Part shown: positions 32,784 through 40,937 of the stretch, one piece after another | Position numbering within the stretch: the first letter of the stretch is position 1 | Layout of the letters: each line of letters starts with the position of its first letter | Assembly: GCA_021151695.1 (NCBI GenBank) | Contig: JAGKWU010000012.1 | Coordinates: forward strand, 1-64,000 | Origin: Cellvibrionaceae bacterium | Lineage (GTDB): Bacteria > Pseudomonadota > Gammaproteobacteria > Pseudomonadales > Cellvibrionaceae | DNA length: 64,000 nt | Direction of reading: 5' to 3' | The notes under the pieces: model-generated | What the model was told of the DNA's origin: nothing | Databases searched by the model: none | Seen by the model: only the letters and a program-made list of their open reading frames with translations | Program-made: the position numbers and the translations under genes

Positions 32784-33621
32784 GCGTCATTTTCTCGCTG
32801 CTCTTTTTGCCAGCGGCAGTGCGCTGGCGGTGGGGTCTGCACTCAATGCCGGTGGTGTGCGCTGGCGTTGGACCGAACAACCGCTGCGCACTTCACTCTT
32901 ACTTGCTTCTGCAGGTTCAATGACCAACTTATGCGCGGCGTTTAAAAAGCGCTACGAAAGTAAAAATCCGCTGACCGATATAGTGATTGAAAATGGCGAT
33001 TCGCTGCAGGGCATCATCGCCGTTAAACGCGGCGCTATAGATCTTGCTGCTATTTCGCGCGATCTCTCCAATGAAGAAGATGATCAGGACAGTCACAATT
33101 ATCTGATTGCGCGCAGTAATATTTTTATTATTGTTCATCCACAGTCACCGCTGCGCAATTTAACCCAGGCACAGGTGCGCGACATTTTTACAGGCAATAT
33201 TGAAAACTGGAAACAGCTGGGCGGCAATGATGCCCCCATACAATTGATCTCGCGCTTGCGCGGTTCCAACACCCGTCAGTTTATGGAGGATGTGGTGCTT
33301 AATCACAACGAGCTCGCCAGCACAGCGATCGAGTTGGAAAGCACCCGTCAGGTAGCGGCCAGAGTGGCAAACAATATCAACGCTATAGGCTATATAGCAG
33401 CAAAAAACGATGCGGGTGATGCGGTGACTCACACGCTCAGTATCGATGGAATAGAAGCCTCGGATGCTACCGTACTGTCGGGCCGTTACCCATACACCAG
33501 CTCTTATTATTTGTTGCTAGCCGGTGAAGCCAAGGGCACCAAATTTGATTTTATTAAATTTGCGCGCAGTCCCGAGGGGCAAACCATAGTAGCTGAGCAG
33601 GGTTTTGTGCCCGTCTGTTAA
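32776..33621 (+). CDS. PstS-like solute-binding protein 2
   Basis: 281 residues from the ATG at 32776, which has GAGGGG upstream; the start lies inside the end of the preceding gene. N-terminal signal or anchor (MNKRHFLAALFASGSALAVG). Same fold as the upstream protein: S-A-G-S-M-T-N-L, D-L-A-A-I-S-R-D-L, I-F-T-G-N-I-E-N-W-K-Q-L-G-G-N-D-A-P, S-N-T-R-Q-F-M, ending in F-I-K-F-A-R-S-P-E-G-Q. The two are diverged paralogues, likely an old duplication. Confidence 0.85.
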   Translation: MNKRHFLAALFASGSALAVGSALNAGGVRWRWTEQPLRTSLLLASAGSMTNLCAAFKKRYESKNPLTDIVIENGDSLQGIIAVKRGAIDLAAISRDLSNEEDDQDSHNYLIARSNIFIIVHPQSPLRNLTQAQVRDIFTGNIENWKQLGGNDAPIQLISRLRGSNTRQFMEDVVLNHNELASTAIELESTRQVAARVANNINAIGYIAAKNDAGDAVTHTLSIDGIEASDATVLSGRYPYTSSYYLLLAGEAKGTKFDFIKFARSPEGQTIVAEQGFVPVC

Positions 33622-33670
33622 CACAACAATAATGTGCAACTATAAAGGCAATTAGCGACAGGAATCTGCC

Positions 33671-35005
33671 ATGGCCAATGAAGCCGATAAAATTCTGAAT
33701 GATGTTTTAAAGCGCCTGCAACAAAATGCGGTTATCCGCAAAAGCCTCGCGGTGTGCTTGCTGTTGATTCTCTCCGGCATTGCCGGATATTTTATTTATG
33801 AGGTAATACCGCGCGAATATTCGCTAAAGATTACCGGCGGCAATATCCTGAGCAATCGTCATTATTTGGCGAAGGCGCTGCAGGAGGAAATTGCCAAAAA
33901 CGGCGTAGCGCTGGAGATTACGCCTACCGACGGTTCGCAAGAGGCTTTGGAAAAAGTATCCCAAGGCAAATTGGATTTTGCCTTTATACAAGGCGGGTTG
34001 GATTTAACCTATCCCAATATTGTACATGTAGCGACTGTAGCACCTGAGTTGTTGCACTTTCTGGTACGGACAGAAATAAAGGATATGGCTGGCCTGCGCG
34101 GCAAGCGCATTAATCTTGGCAGTAAAAAAGGCGGCACTCGCATTATTGCCAAACAAGTGCTGCAATTTTCCGGTCTGGAAGAGGGTGTTGATTATGTTGA
34201 ATCCAACATAGCCACAGAAACACTCCTGTCGATGCGCGCAGAGGCTATGCCGGATGCCATCGTTATCACATCATTTGTGCCCTCTGACATCGCGGATTAT
34301 TTGATTAAAAATCGCGACTACCAGTTATTGGAAATTCCCTTTCCCTCATCACTGTCACTGCGCCTTGGTTGGGTGGCGGACAGCAAAATTCTCGCTTACA
34401 CCTACAGCGTAGACCCGCCGGTGCCGGCTCGGGATGTAAAAACGGTAGGTGTAAATTTGCATTTGATTGCCAATAAAAATGTAGAAGCGCGCGCGGTATT
34501 TAAAGTATTGGAGACGCTGTTCAGCCCTGATCTGGAAGTGCGCTTGAAGATTAAAATCGACGAGAAAAATATCCTTACCTCGGCTGGTTTTCCATTGGCA
34601 GAGGGAACCAAGAAATATATGGATCGCAATAATCCATTTTTCTCCAATGAAACACTGGACCAGGTTAAAGCCATTTTTGGATTGGTGTTGTCGGTGGGGT
34701 CAACCCTGCTGGTGATTTTAAAATGGTTTAAAGGCGAACCCATGGAACCAGAGCGGCCGCCAACCGATGATGATCGTTTTGCAGTTTATATAGAAAATGT
34801 GTTGGGTATAGAGCTCGAATATGACCGTCTTGCTGCTCGCGGTTCGGTGACTCCCCAGGAGCGAGAAGTATTTTTACAGCAATTGGCTGCTATCAAGAGT
34901 GCTGCCTTGCATCAACTAACTAAAGCCACCTTTACCAACGCACAATTGCCCGAGCAGTTGTTATTGGTTATTAGCGATACCCGCAGCAGGTTGGAATATG
35001 CTTGA
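33671..35005 (+). CDS. Membrane-anchored TAXI-type solute-binding protein
   Basis: 444 residues. N-terminal membrane helix (about 21-47, S-L-A-V-C-L-L-L-I-L-S-G-I-A-G-Y-F), then a TAXI/TRAP-type binding domain (about 55-330: I-T-G-G-N-I-L, G-K-L-D-F-A-F-I-Q-G-G, G-L-R-G-K-R-I-N-L-G-S-K-K-G-G-T-R). A second helix (about 336-356) leads to a cytoplasmic tail of about 85 residues that is helical and charged. TRAP permease genes are absent. With two membrane passes and a cytoplasmic tail it looks more like a receptor than a free binding protein. The last 8 bp overlap the lipoprotein gene. Confidence 0.8.
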   Translation: MANEADKILNDVLKRLQQNAVIRKSLAVCLLLILSGIAGYFIYEVIPREYSLKITGGNILSNRHYLAKALQEEIAKNGVALEITPTDGSQEALEKVSQGKLDFAFIQGGLDLTYPNIVHVATVAPELLHFLVRTEIKDMAGLRGKRINLGSKKGGTRIIAKQVLQFSGLEEGVDYVESNIATETLLSMRAEAMPDAIVITSFVPSDIADYLIKNRDYQLLEIPFPSSLSLRLGWVADSKILAYTYSVDPPVPARDVKTVGVNLHLIANKNVEARAVFKVLETLFSPDLEVRLKIKIDEKNILTSAGFPLAEGTKKYMDRNNPFFSNETLDQVKAIFGLVLSVGSTLLVILKWFKGEPMEPERPPTDDDRFAVYIENVLGIELEYDRLAARGSVTPQEREVFLQQLAAIKSAALHQLTKATFTNAQLPEQLLLVISDTRSRLEYA

Positions 35006-35735
35006 TATTCGTCATCCTTTACGCGCATGTGTGCTCGGCATTTTTTCCTGGGCTTTGATCGGCTGCGCAAATCTGGCCCCCAAGCCACATACGCCCAACG
35101 AGCTTTACCGGCAATCCATCGTTGACGCGGCGGTGGTGAGCCCAACCAAAATATTGCCGTTGCTCCCTTTACCCTCCACGCCGCAAGTGACCGTTATTTC
35201 CTGGGTGGCGGACAATCGAATTCCCTGTGGCGGTGCCGATCGATGCCAATATGAGACGGGTGATTACCGCATTTGGGTTACCCTGGATCAGGAAGTGCAA
35301 AATCAATGTCGCCGTTGGCATTTGCACGGCGATGCCTTGCGCGAGCGATTGGAGCAGCTGCTTGGTTTGCCGCCGGGTTCGCCCCCGCCATATCGCAAAA
35401 CCCGATTTGTTGCCATGCAAGTTACCAGTGCTAATTTGCAGCGCGCATGTCTTGGTGTGGATAACACTAATGCGCAACAACCCCTTTGCACGCTGGATAC
35501 GCAAGCGAGTACACCGGCCGAATTGCAGCAGTTTGTGATGCAGCAAATGGCGGGCTCTTATGTGGTGGATAATCCCAAAGGTCCGGGTTATCCCTTTACG
35601 CGTTTGGGTTATACCTACGACTGGAGTCCTGAAGCTGTCACAAAAAAACATTATGGTGCTTCGGAATTTTTGCTTGCCCCCAGAAGCCAGGTCAATGTTC
35701 TGGCAATTACATCCACGGATGACTACTGCAATTAA
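34998..35735 (+). CDS. Lipoprotein, unknown function
   Basis: 245 residues with a lipobox (A-L-I-G-C23). The mature part has several Cys (N-R-I-P-C-G-G-A-D-R-C-Q-Y, D-Y-C-N at the end) that may form disulfides. Domain family not recognised. The start overlaps the TAXI-like gene, implying translational coupling; the transporter gene follows after 11 bp. Inner- or outer-membrane anchored periplasmic protein, possibly an accessory of the solute-binding run. Confidence 0.72.
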   Translation: MLDIRHPLRACVLGIFSWALIGCANLAPKPHTPNELYRQSIVDAAVVSPTKILPLLPLPSTPQVTVISWVADNRIPCGGADRCQYETGDYRIWVTLDQEVQNQCRRWHLHGDALRERLEQLLGLPPGSPPPYRKTRFVAMQVTSANLQRACLGVDNTNAQQPLCTLDTQASTPAELQQFVMQQMAGSYVVDNPKGPGYPFTRLGYTYDWSPEAVTKKHYGASEFLLAPRSQVNVLAITSTDDYCN

Positions 35736-35746
35736 CCGGATAACCT

Positions 35747-37585
35747 ATGTCCACCAGCGCAATTGATATGTTGATGGCCGATGAATTGCTTTCAAAAAGC
35801 AATGCGCAGAGCCTTGCCCGCTTGTTGCCAAAAATTACCGAACGCCAACTGGCCAGCGGTGAGCGCATCTACAGTGCGGACGATAAAGCCGAATTTTTTT
35901 ATTTGTTAGTAAATGGCGAGATAAGACTGACCTCCGCCCAGGGGCGCGAAGTCAGCCTCGCGGCGGCGCGTTTTGGTGAAGAGGCTGGCTCGGATGCAGC
36001 GCACTATCTCACCCATGCGCAAGCGATAACTGACTGCCGCGTGCTCGCCGTACCTCGATCAGCTATGAAAGAACTGATCAACGCAAATCCTCTGTTGAAA
36101 ACCGATTTGCTCCTGTCACTCACCAGTCATCTCACCGGTGAAAAAATGGCTCGGCAAGTGGCCACCGCAAGTGCATCAACAAATAATAGCGTGAAGCCCA
36201 AAATGATTTTTGGTTGGTTACTTGCGCTGGTATTGCCGCTATTGATTTTGACTTATGGGCATCACATAGATATAGCGCGCAGTGGCGTTATGTTTATGGC
36301 GATTTTTTCTGTGAGTGTTGTGATGTGGGTATTCAGTCTGGTGGATGACTATATTCCCGCACTCTTTGCCGTGCTTGCAGTGTTGGTAACGGGATTGGTA
36401 CCGGCGCCGGTGATTTTATCGGGCTTTGCATCCGATGGTTTTTTAATGGCCTTGAGTACGCTCGCGTTTGGCACAGTGGTGGTGAGTTCCGGCTTGAGTT
36501 ATCGCGTTATGTTGTCGCTATTGCGACTGCTGCCCAATTCGCAATTCTGGCACAACGCCGGCCTGTACATGCTCGGCTTTGCATTAACACCCATTATTCC
36601 CACGGCCAATGGGCGCATTACCCTGGTATCACCCTTTTATACCGATATGGTTGAGGTATTGCAGCTCAAACATAAAGGGCGCGCGTCAACGCGACTGGCG
36701 CTGGCGCTCTTTGGCAGTATCAGTTTATTTTCTGCGGTATTTCTCACCAGCAAATCCGTTAATTTCGCGGTGTTTGGTTTGCTCTCGCCGCAAGAGCAGG
36801 ATCATTTCCAATGGGTAACCTGGGTGTTTACCTCCCTGGTTGCAGGAGCCGTGTTGCTATTCGTCAATGGTTTGGTGGCGGCTATCTGGTATCGCAATAG
36901 TGAACAGCCGCTCTTGCCAAAAGCGCGTGTGTCAGAGCAATTAAAATTACTCGGGCCCATTAAAAATCGCGAATGGGCAGCCATTGCGGGCCTGGTGTTT
37001 TTAGTAGTGGGCTTGGTGACCAGTTCAATTCACAAAGTGCAACCGCCATGGCTTGGCTTTGCGGTGCTGTTTGGTTTGTTGTTATGCGGCACGCTTAATA
37101 AAAAAGAATTAAAGGAAAAGGTCGACTGGATTTTCCTGCTCTACCTGAGCGGCATTACCGGCATAGTCGCGGCATTTAATTTTCTCGGATTGGATAAAGA
37201 TCTCGGCCACGCGCTGCCGGGCTTGGGTGATTACATGCACGCAAATTTTAATGGTTTTGTGTTGCTGATTTTTGTGCTGGTCAACCTGGTGCGCTTGGCG
37301 GTGCCTATCAATGCCACTATTGTGATTCTCGCCACCATATTGATTCCCGTCGCCCAGGTGGCGGGTATTAGTGGCTGGGTAGTCGGTTTTATTATTTTGA
37401 TGTTTTCCGAGAGCTGGTTTATGCCATACCAGTGCTCCTACTATTTGCAATTGCAGGAGATTAATCAGAAAGGTGGTTACTACAACGAAAAATCCTTTCT
37501 GTATTTCAATGCGCTGATGAATTTTGCACGGCTAGCCGCCGTCTACGCATCCATTCCATTCTGGCAATTGTTGGGGATTCTGTGA
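35747..37585 (+). CDS. Cyclic-nucleotide-binding domain fused to DASS/SLC13-type anion transporter
   Basis: 612 residues. Residues about 15-130 are a cNMP-binding-like domain (L-P-K-I-T-E-R-Q-L-A-S-G-E-R-I-Y, F-F-Y-L-L-V-N-G-E-I-R-L, F-G-E-E-A-G). From about 150 there are roughly a dozen membrane helices of the divalent-anion:sodium symporter type (V-T-G-L-V-P-A-P-V-I-L-S-G-F-A-S-D, T-A-N-G-R-I, S-G-I-T-G-I-V-A-A-F-N). The phosphate-cassette Arg in the cNMP site is not evident, so nucleotide binding is uncertain. It is the only transporter in the run and may move the anion sensed by the binding proteins. Confidence 0.82.
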   Translation: MSTSAIDMLMADELLSKSNAQSLARLLPKITERQLASGERIYSADDKAEFFYLLVNGEIRLTSAQGREVSLAAARFGEEAGSDAAHYLTHAQAITDCRVLAVPRSAMKELINANPLLKTDLLLSLTSHLTGEKMARQVATASASTNNSVKPKMIFGWLLALVLPLLILTYGHHIDIARSGVMFMAIFSVSVVMWVFSLVDDYIPALFAVLAVLVTGLVPAPVILSGFASDGFLMALSTLAFGTVVVSSGLSYRVMLSLLRLLPNSQFWHNAGLYMLGFALTPIIPTANGRITLVSPFYTDMVEVLQLKHKGRASTRLALALFGSISLFSAVFLTSKSVNFAVFGLLSPQEQDHFQWVTWVFTSLVAGAVLLFVNGLVAAIWYRNSEQPLLPKARVSEQLKLLGPIKNREWAAIAGLVFLVVGLVTSSIHKVQPPWLGFAVLFGLLLCGTLNKKELKEKVDWIFLLYLSGITGIVAAFNFLGLDKDLGHALPGLGDYMHANFNGFVLLIFVLVNLVRLAVPINATIVILATILIPVAQVAGISGWVVGFIILMFSESWFMPYQCSYYLQLQEINQKGGYYNEKSFLYFNALMNFARLAAVYASIPFWQLLGIL

Positions 37586-38643
37586 TGTCCTTGTCGCTCT
37601 TCAGTTCAACATCATGGTCAATGGAGCGCGCACTCGCCGGCCTGTTTATGTTTATCACCCTGGCGCTGTTCGGTTGGTACAACATGAGTAAACCACGCAT
37701 TTTAATTTTGCACTCCTACGATAAAGATTATGCTTGGACCCGCGACGTAAACGTGGGCCTGGCGCGCGGCTTGAAAAATAAATATCTCTACCAGCTGAAT
37801 TGGTATTACATGGATACCAAACGCCATCCCGACGACTCCTTCAAAAAGAGTGCCGGCATAGCGGCGCGCAATGTGATCAAACAAACCAATCCTGATGTAC
37901 TTATTGCTGTGGATGACGATGCGCAGCAATACGCTGCGCGCTATTTCATTAATGATCCACACATCAAAATAGTCTTTGCTGGTATCAATAATAAAGCCGA
38001 AGATTATGGTTACGATAAAGCTGCTAATGTAACGGGTATACTCGAACGTCTCCCCCTGGCTGCCATGAGCGAGACCCTATCGAGTGCTGAAAATTTTAAG
38101 CAATTACATCGTCCAATACGCATGGCTTATCTCGGTGATGAATCCGCTACTGTGGCGGGCGATGCACGCCAGATAGAAAATTTTAATTGGTCACCCCACG
38201 AATTTTTAGGCGCAACTTATGTGCGCGACTTTGCCCAATGGCAGCAAGCGGTTTTGGATTTAAGTAAAACAGCCGACATTATTCTGGTAACCGGCTATCG
38301 TGGACTCAAGCGCGAAGCGAATGGCAAGAAGTTGATGCCGCCAACAGAAGTGGTGGAATGGACAGAACATAATTCGCCCATCCCCGTGTTCTCTGGTAAC
38401 GGCTTTTATACAGAAGACGGCGGTATGCTCTCCATAGGTACTTCGCCCTATGAGCAAGGTGAAATAGCGGCGGAGCGCGCTTTAGCCATTGCATTGGATG
38501 GCAAAGCCATAAAGGATTTGCCTGTAGTCACCTCAAAAGAATTTATCGTCACCATGAGCGGCTCAAAAATGCGCGAGCACCATTTTGCTTTGCCGCGCGT
38601 CTATGAAGCGGCGGCGCGTACAGGTGATAAATACCTGCCTTAA
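37585..38643 (+). CDS. Membrane-anchored ABC-type substrate-binding protein
   Basis: 352 residues; the ATG at 37585 overlaps the preceding stop (TGATG), so translation is coupled. One N-terminal helix (about 14-33) anchors it; the rest is an ABC_sub_bind-like periplasmic domain: R-I-L-I-L-H-S-Y-D-K-D-Y-A-W-T, D-V-L-I-A-V-D-D-D-A-Q, I-K-I-V-F-A-G-I-N-N-K, G-M-L-S-I-G-T-S-P-Y-E-Q-G, E-R-A-L-A-I-A-L-D-G-K. Similar domains sit in front of some sensor kinases. No ABC permease or ATPase is nearby. Confidence 0.82.
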   Translation: MSLSLFSSTSWSMERALAGLFMFITLALFGWYNMSKPRILILHSYDKDYAWTRDVNVGLARGLKNKYLYQLNWYYMDTKRHPDDSFKKSAGIAARNVIKQTNPDVLIAVDDDAQQYAARYFINDPHIKIVFAGINNKAEDYGYDKAANVTGILERLPLAAMSETLSSAENFKQLHRPIRMAYLGDESATVAGDARQIENFNWSPHEFLGATYVRDFAQWQQAVLDLSKTADIILVTGYRGLKREANGKKLMPPTEVVEWTEHNSPIPVFSGNGFYTEDGGMLSIGTSPYEQGEIAAERALAIALDGKAIKDLPVVTSKEFIVTMSGSKMREHHFALPRVYEAAARTGDKYLP

Positions 38644-38671
38644 TAATTTTATTTTGCCTTACCGGAGCAAC

Positions 38672-39136
38672 ATGGAAAATCACACTAGACAACAAGCTGA
38701 CGAACTTTTTGAAAATGGCGATGTTGAAGAACTCTACCAATTGATCGAACCTTTTCTCGCTGCAAAAGATCCCTACGCGCAATTGCTCTACTCCAGTTTT
38801 AGTTTGGAGCGCTTGAACGAAAGCGATGAGCAATTTGAAGCGCGTAGTGCAGCGTTGCTAGCAGAGGCCTCAGAGGGTGGATTGGGTGAGGCATCCTATC
38901 GTTTGGGTGTGCTTTATCTTTATGGGGATTCGCCAGATTCGCAAAAATCCAACGATTACTTCGAGCGAGCCATTGCACAGGGGCACTCGCATACCAAATT
39001 TACCTATGGTTTTAATTTGTATTATGGCGTTAATAGTTCCGCGCGGGAGAAATTGAGAGGACGTCAATTGATTGAACAAGCGGCGCAGGAAGGTGTGCAG
39101 GCGGCGCTGGATGAATTGAAGTTAATCCAAAACTGA
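38672..39136 (+). CDS. Sel1-like repeat protein
   Basis: 154 residues from the ATG at 38672 with a fair ribosome site. Two or three Sel1/TPR-like helical hairpins: A-S-Y-R-L-G-V-L-Y-L-Y-G-D-S, Y-F-E-R-A-I-A-Q-G-H-S-H-T-K-F-T-Y-G-F-N-L-Y-Y-G, L-I-E-Q-A-A-Q-E-G-V-Q-A-A-L-D-E-L. No signal peptide; likely a cytoplasmic scaffold. Last gene of the run; only 7 bp separate its end from the convergent gene. Confidence 0.78.
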   Translation: MENHTRQQADELFENGDVEELYQLIEPFLAAKDPYAQLLYSSFSLERLNESDEQFEARSAALLAEASEGGLGEASYRLGVLYLYGDSPDSQKSNDYFERAIAQGHSHTKFTYGFNLYYGVNSSAREKLRGRQLIEQAAQEGVQAALDELKLIQN

Positions 39137-39143
39137 GGCCGTC

Positions 39144-40556
39144 TTATTTATACCTATCCGCCACTATCCCGCTAAAAACTTCCAGCGCTTCGGTATCCGA
39201 TGCGTTGTAAGCCAGGGTGCTCATGTAGCTGCAAATTAAAAACGCGAGGGGTTTGTTGTTTGCGTCGTTCCACAGTCGTGCTATCCAATTCCAGCAACAG
39301 CCGCGCAGCATATAGAAAACCTGTGATTCGCTGGTAGCATCGGTTGCCAGCTTTTGCGCGAGATGGGCCATGGCGAACCACTCTTCCAGTTCTTGTGCAC
39401 CGGTCATTAATTGTTGGGCGTGTAGGCGCTGGTTTACTGCATCTATTTTAATTCGCAGCAAACGGAAATCCCGGTCGCGTTCTTCTGATACTTGCTCGCT
39501 TTCCAGTGCATCGTTACTGTTTCGGTAAGCCATCAGGTCGCGTACTGATTGGGCGATTTTTTCAAAACCTTCATCGGGGTTATAGCTACCCAACTCTTGC
39601 AGGCGTGTGCGCCATTGAGCTTGCTGGTTTTGAATGCATTCTTTCCATTGTTGCGCATTATCAATGGGGCGACCGGATTTTAGCGCAAGCCATTCAGCCA
39701 ATTTCAAATCTTCCAACGATGTAGCCTGGGCCTGACTAGTGTGTTCAATATCGTAGGTTTCACCGGGTGGAAGATGTCTGGCAATTTTTGGCATACCGGC
39801 GAGCAAATATTTGTAAAACAAATATAAACGTGTACCGATTCTGTGGGCGCGATTTTTGTTCCAATGAAATTCGTGGAGCCAGCTGGCGAGGGGATTAAAT
39901 CCAGCGTCAAGCCACTGCACAGTGGTAGCGCGAATCAATCGCCAATCGCCGGTGGGCAAATCGCGTGCGAGCATATAGCGAAGGCAATAGCGGCTGATAT
40001 TGCCGGGAATCAAACGCTTGTTGCAGCCACTAAGTAGGCGCATTTGTTCCATTAATTGTTCATCGCTGATCTGCCCATGTTTGAGCAATACCTGGACCAC
40101 CATGGTGCCCGAACGCAAAACCGATTTGCGATTGGACAGGCGAGTTTGCAACCATTCGCGCAGCGGCTCGCGCTTTTCCGATTTGACATGTTGCAGCGCT
40201 CGCCAGCCGTAAAATAATGCTCCGCTGTAGGGATCTTTGGTGTGAATTGCCTGTGCATGGCCGCCAAGGTAGTAGCTGGCTTTTACCCAGCCCAGGCGAA
40301 TGGTGACTTGTGCCACCCAGGAGGGAAAGCAGAGTATCAACGTGCCGGCTGTTGTGAATATGCTTGCCGCAACAGGTGATATGGGCATTATCCATGCGCC
40401 GGTTGCGGCAATGGCTCCCCAGCACATAAAAAATCGAATAGGGAACCAAGGGGTCGGTGCGCTATTGGCTGTGCTTCCATTTGAACCTACAGTAACGCGA
40501 CCATTGACAATGGCGCGAATGATCCAAAATAAAAAAATGACCCCGACTATGCCCAT
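39144..40556 (-). CDS. Membrane protein linked to Hsp70-like gene, unknown
   Basis: 470 residues. Membrane helices at about 2-20, 40-57 and 60-80, then a long soluble helical region rich in Trp, Arg and Gln (W-L-A-L-K-S-G-R-P, Q-Q-W-K-E-C-I-Q-N-Q-Q-A-Q-W-R). No recognised domain. It lies 24 bp after the J-like gene in the same run and resembles the E. coli hscC-djlC-djlB arrangement in layout (Hsp70 plus two membrane/J partners). It lacks an HPD motif. Confidence 0.7.
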   Translation of the reverse strand: MGIVGVIFLFWIIRAIVNGRVTVGSNGSTANSAPTPWFPIRFFMCWGAIAATGAWIMPISPVAASIFTTAGTLILCFPSWVAQVTIRLGWVKASYYLGGHAQAIHTKDPYSGALFYGWRALQHVKSEKREPLREWLQTRLSNRKSVLRSGTMVVQVLLKHGQISDEQLMEQMRLLSGCNKRLIPGNISRYCLRYMLARDLPTGDWRLIRATTVQWLDAGFNPLASWLHEFHWNKNRAHRIGTRLYLFYKYLLAGMPKIARHLPPGETYDIEHTSQAQATSLEDLKLAEWLALKSGRPIDNAQQWKECIQNQQAQWRTRLQELGSYNPDEGFEKIAQSVRDLMAYRNSNDALESEQVSEERDRDFRLLRIKIDAVNQRLHAQQLMTGAQELEEWFAMAHLAQKLATDATSESQVFYMLRGCCWNWIARLWNDANNKPLAFLICSYMSTLAYNASDTEALEVFSGIVADRYK

Positions 40557-40580
40557 ACTAATAATTTTATCGTGATTGTA

Positions 40581-40937
40581 TTAAAGGGTTTTTAATAATT
40601 TCTTCCAGTCGGGAGCAACAACAGGCTCGCTGGATATTGTGGTTTCTGCGAATGCTGACCGGTGGTGGATATCGGGTGATACATACCAGAATTCCGCCAC
40701 TGCCCGTTTTTCGGGGTCCAATAAAATCGCTTTGGCATCGCGCAGCAAAAACTCATCGCGTGTTTGCATGCCGGCAGGCGTTGCAAATTTATCCGCATCG
40801 GGAATTTGTAATTTGATCAGGCCAAGAATCTTTGCGTAAGCTTTTTCAACGGCGCGTGCGTCGGCGTCGGGCTGCAACTCAAGCGCCCAAAAGGGCCAAC
40901 AAGAGTAGAGTGGGTGACTAGTGAATTCCAGAGTCAT
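40581..40937 (-). CDS. Degenerate J-domain-like protein
   Basis: 118 residues. The N-terminal half follows the J-domain pattern: W-A-L-E-L-Q-P-D-A-D-A-R-A-V-E-K-A-Y-A-K-I-L, then where J proteins have H-P-D it reads I45-P46-D47, then a helix with L-R-D-A-K-A-I-L-L-D-P-E-K-R. The His essential for stimulating Hsp70 ATPase is missing. The start overlaps the end of the Hsp70-like gene by 20 bp, so the two are made together. Confidence 0.7.
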   Translation of the reverse strand: MTLEFTSHPLYSCWPFWALELQPDADARAVEKAYAKILGLIKLQIPDADKFATPAGMQTRDEFLLRDAKAILLDPEKRAVAEFWYVSPDIHHRSAFAETTISSEPVVAPDWKKLLKTL

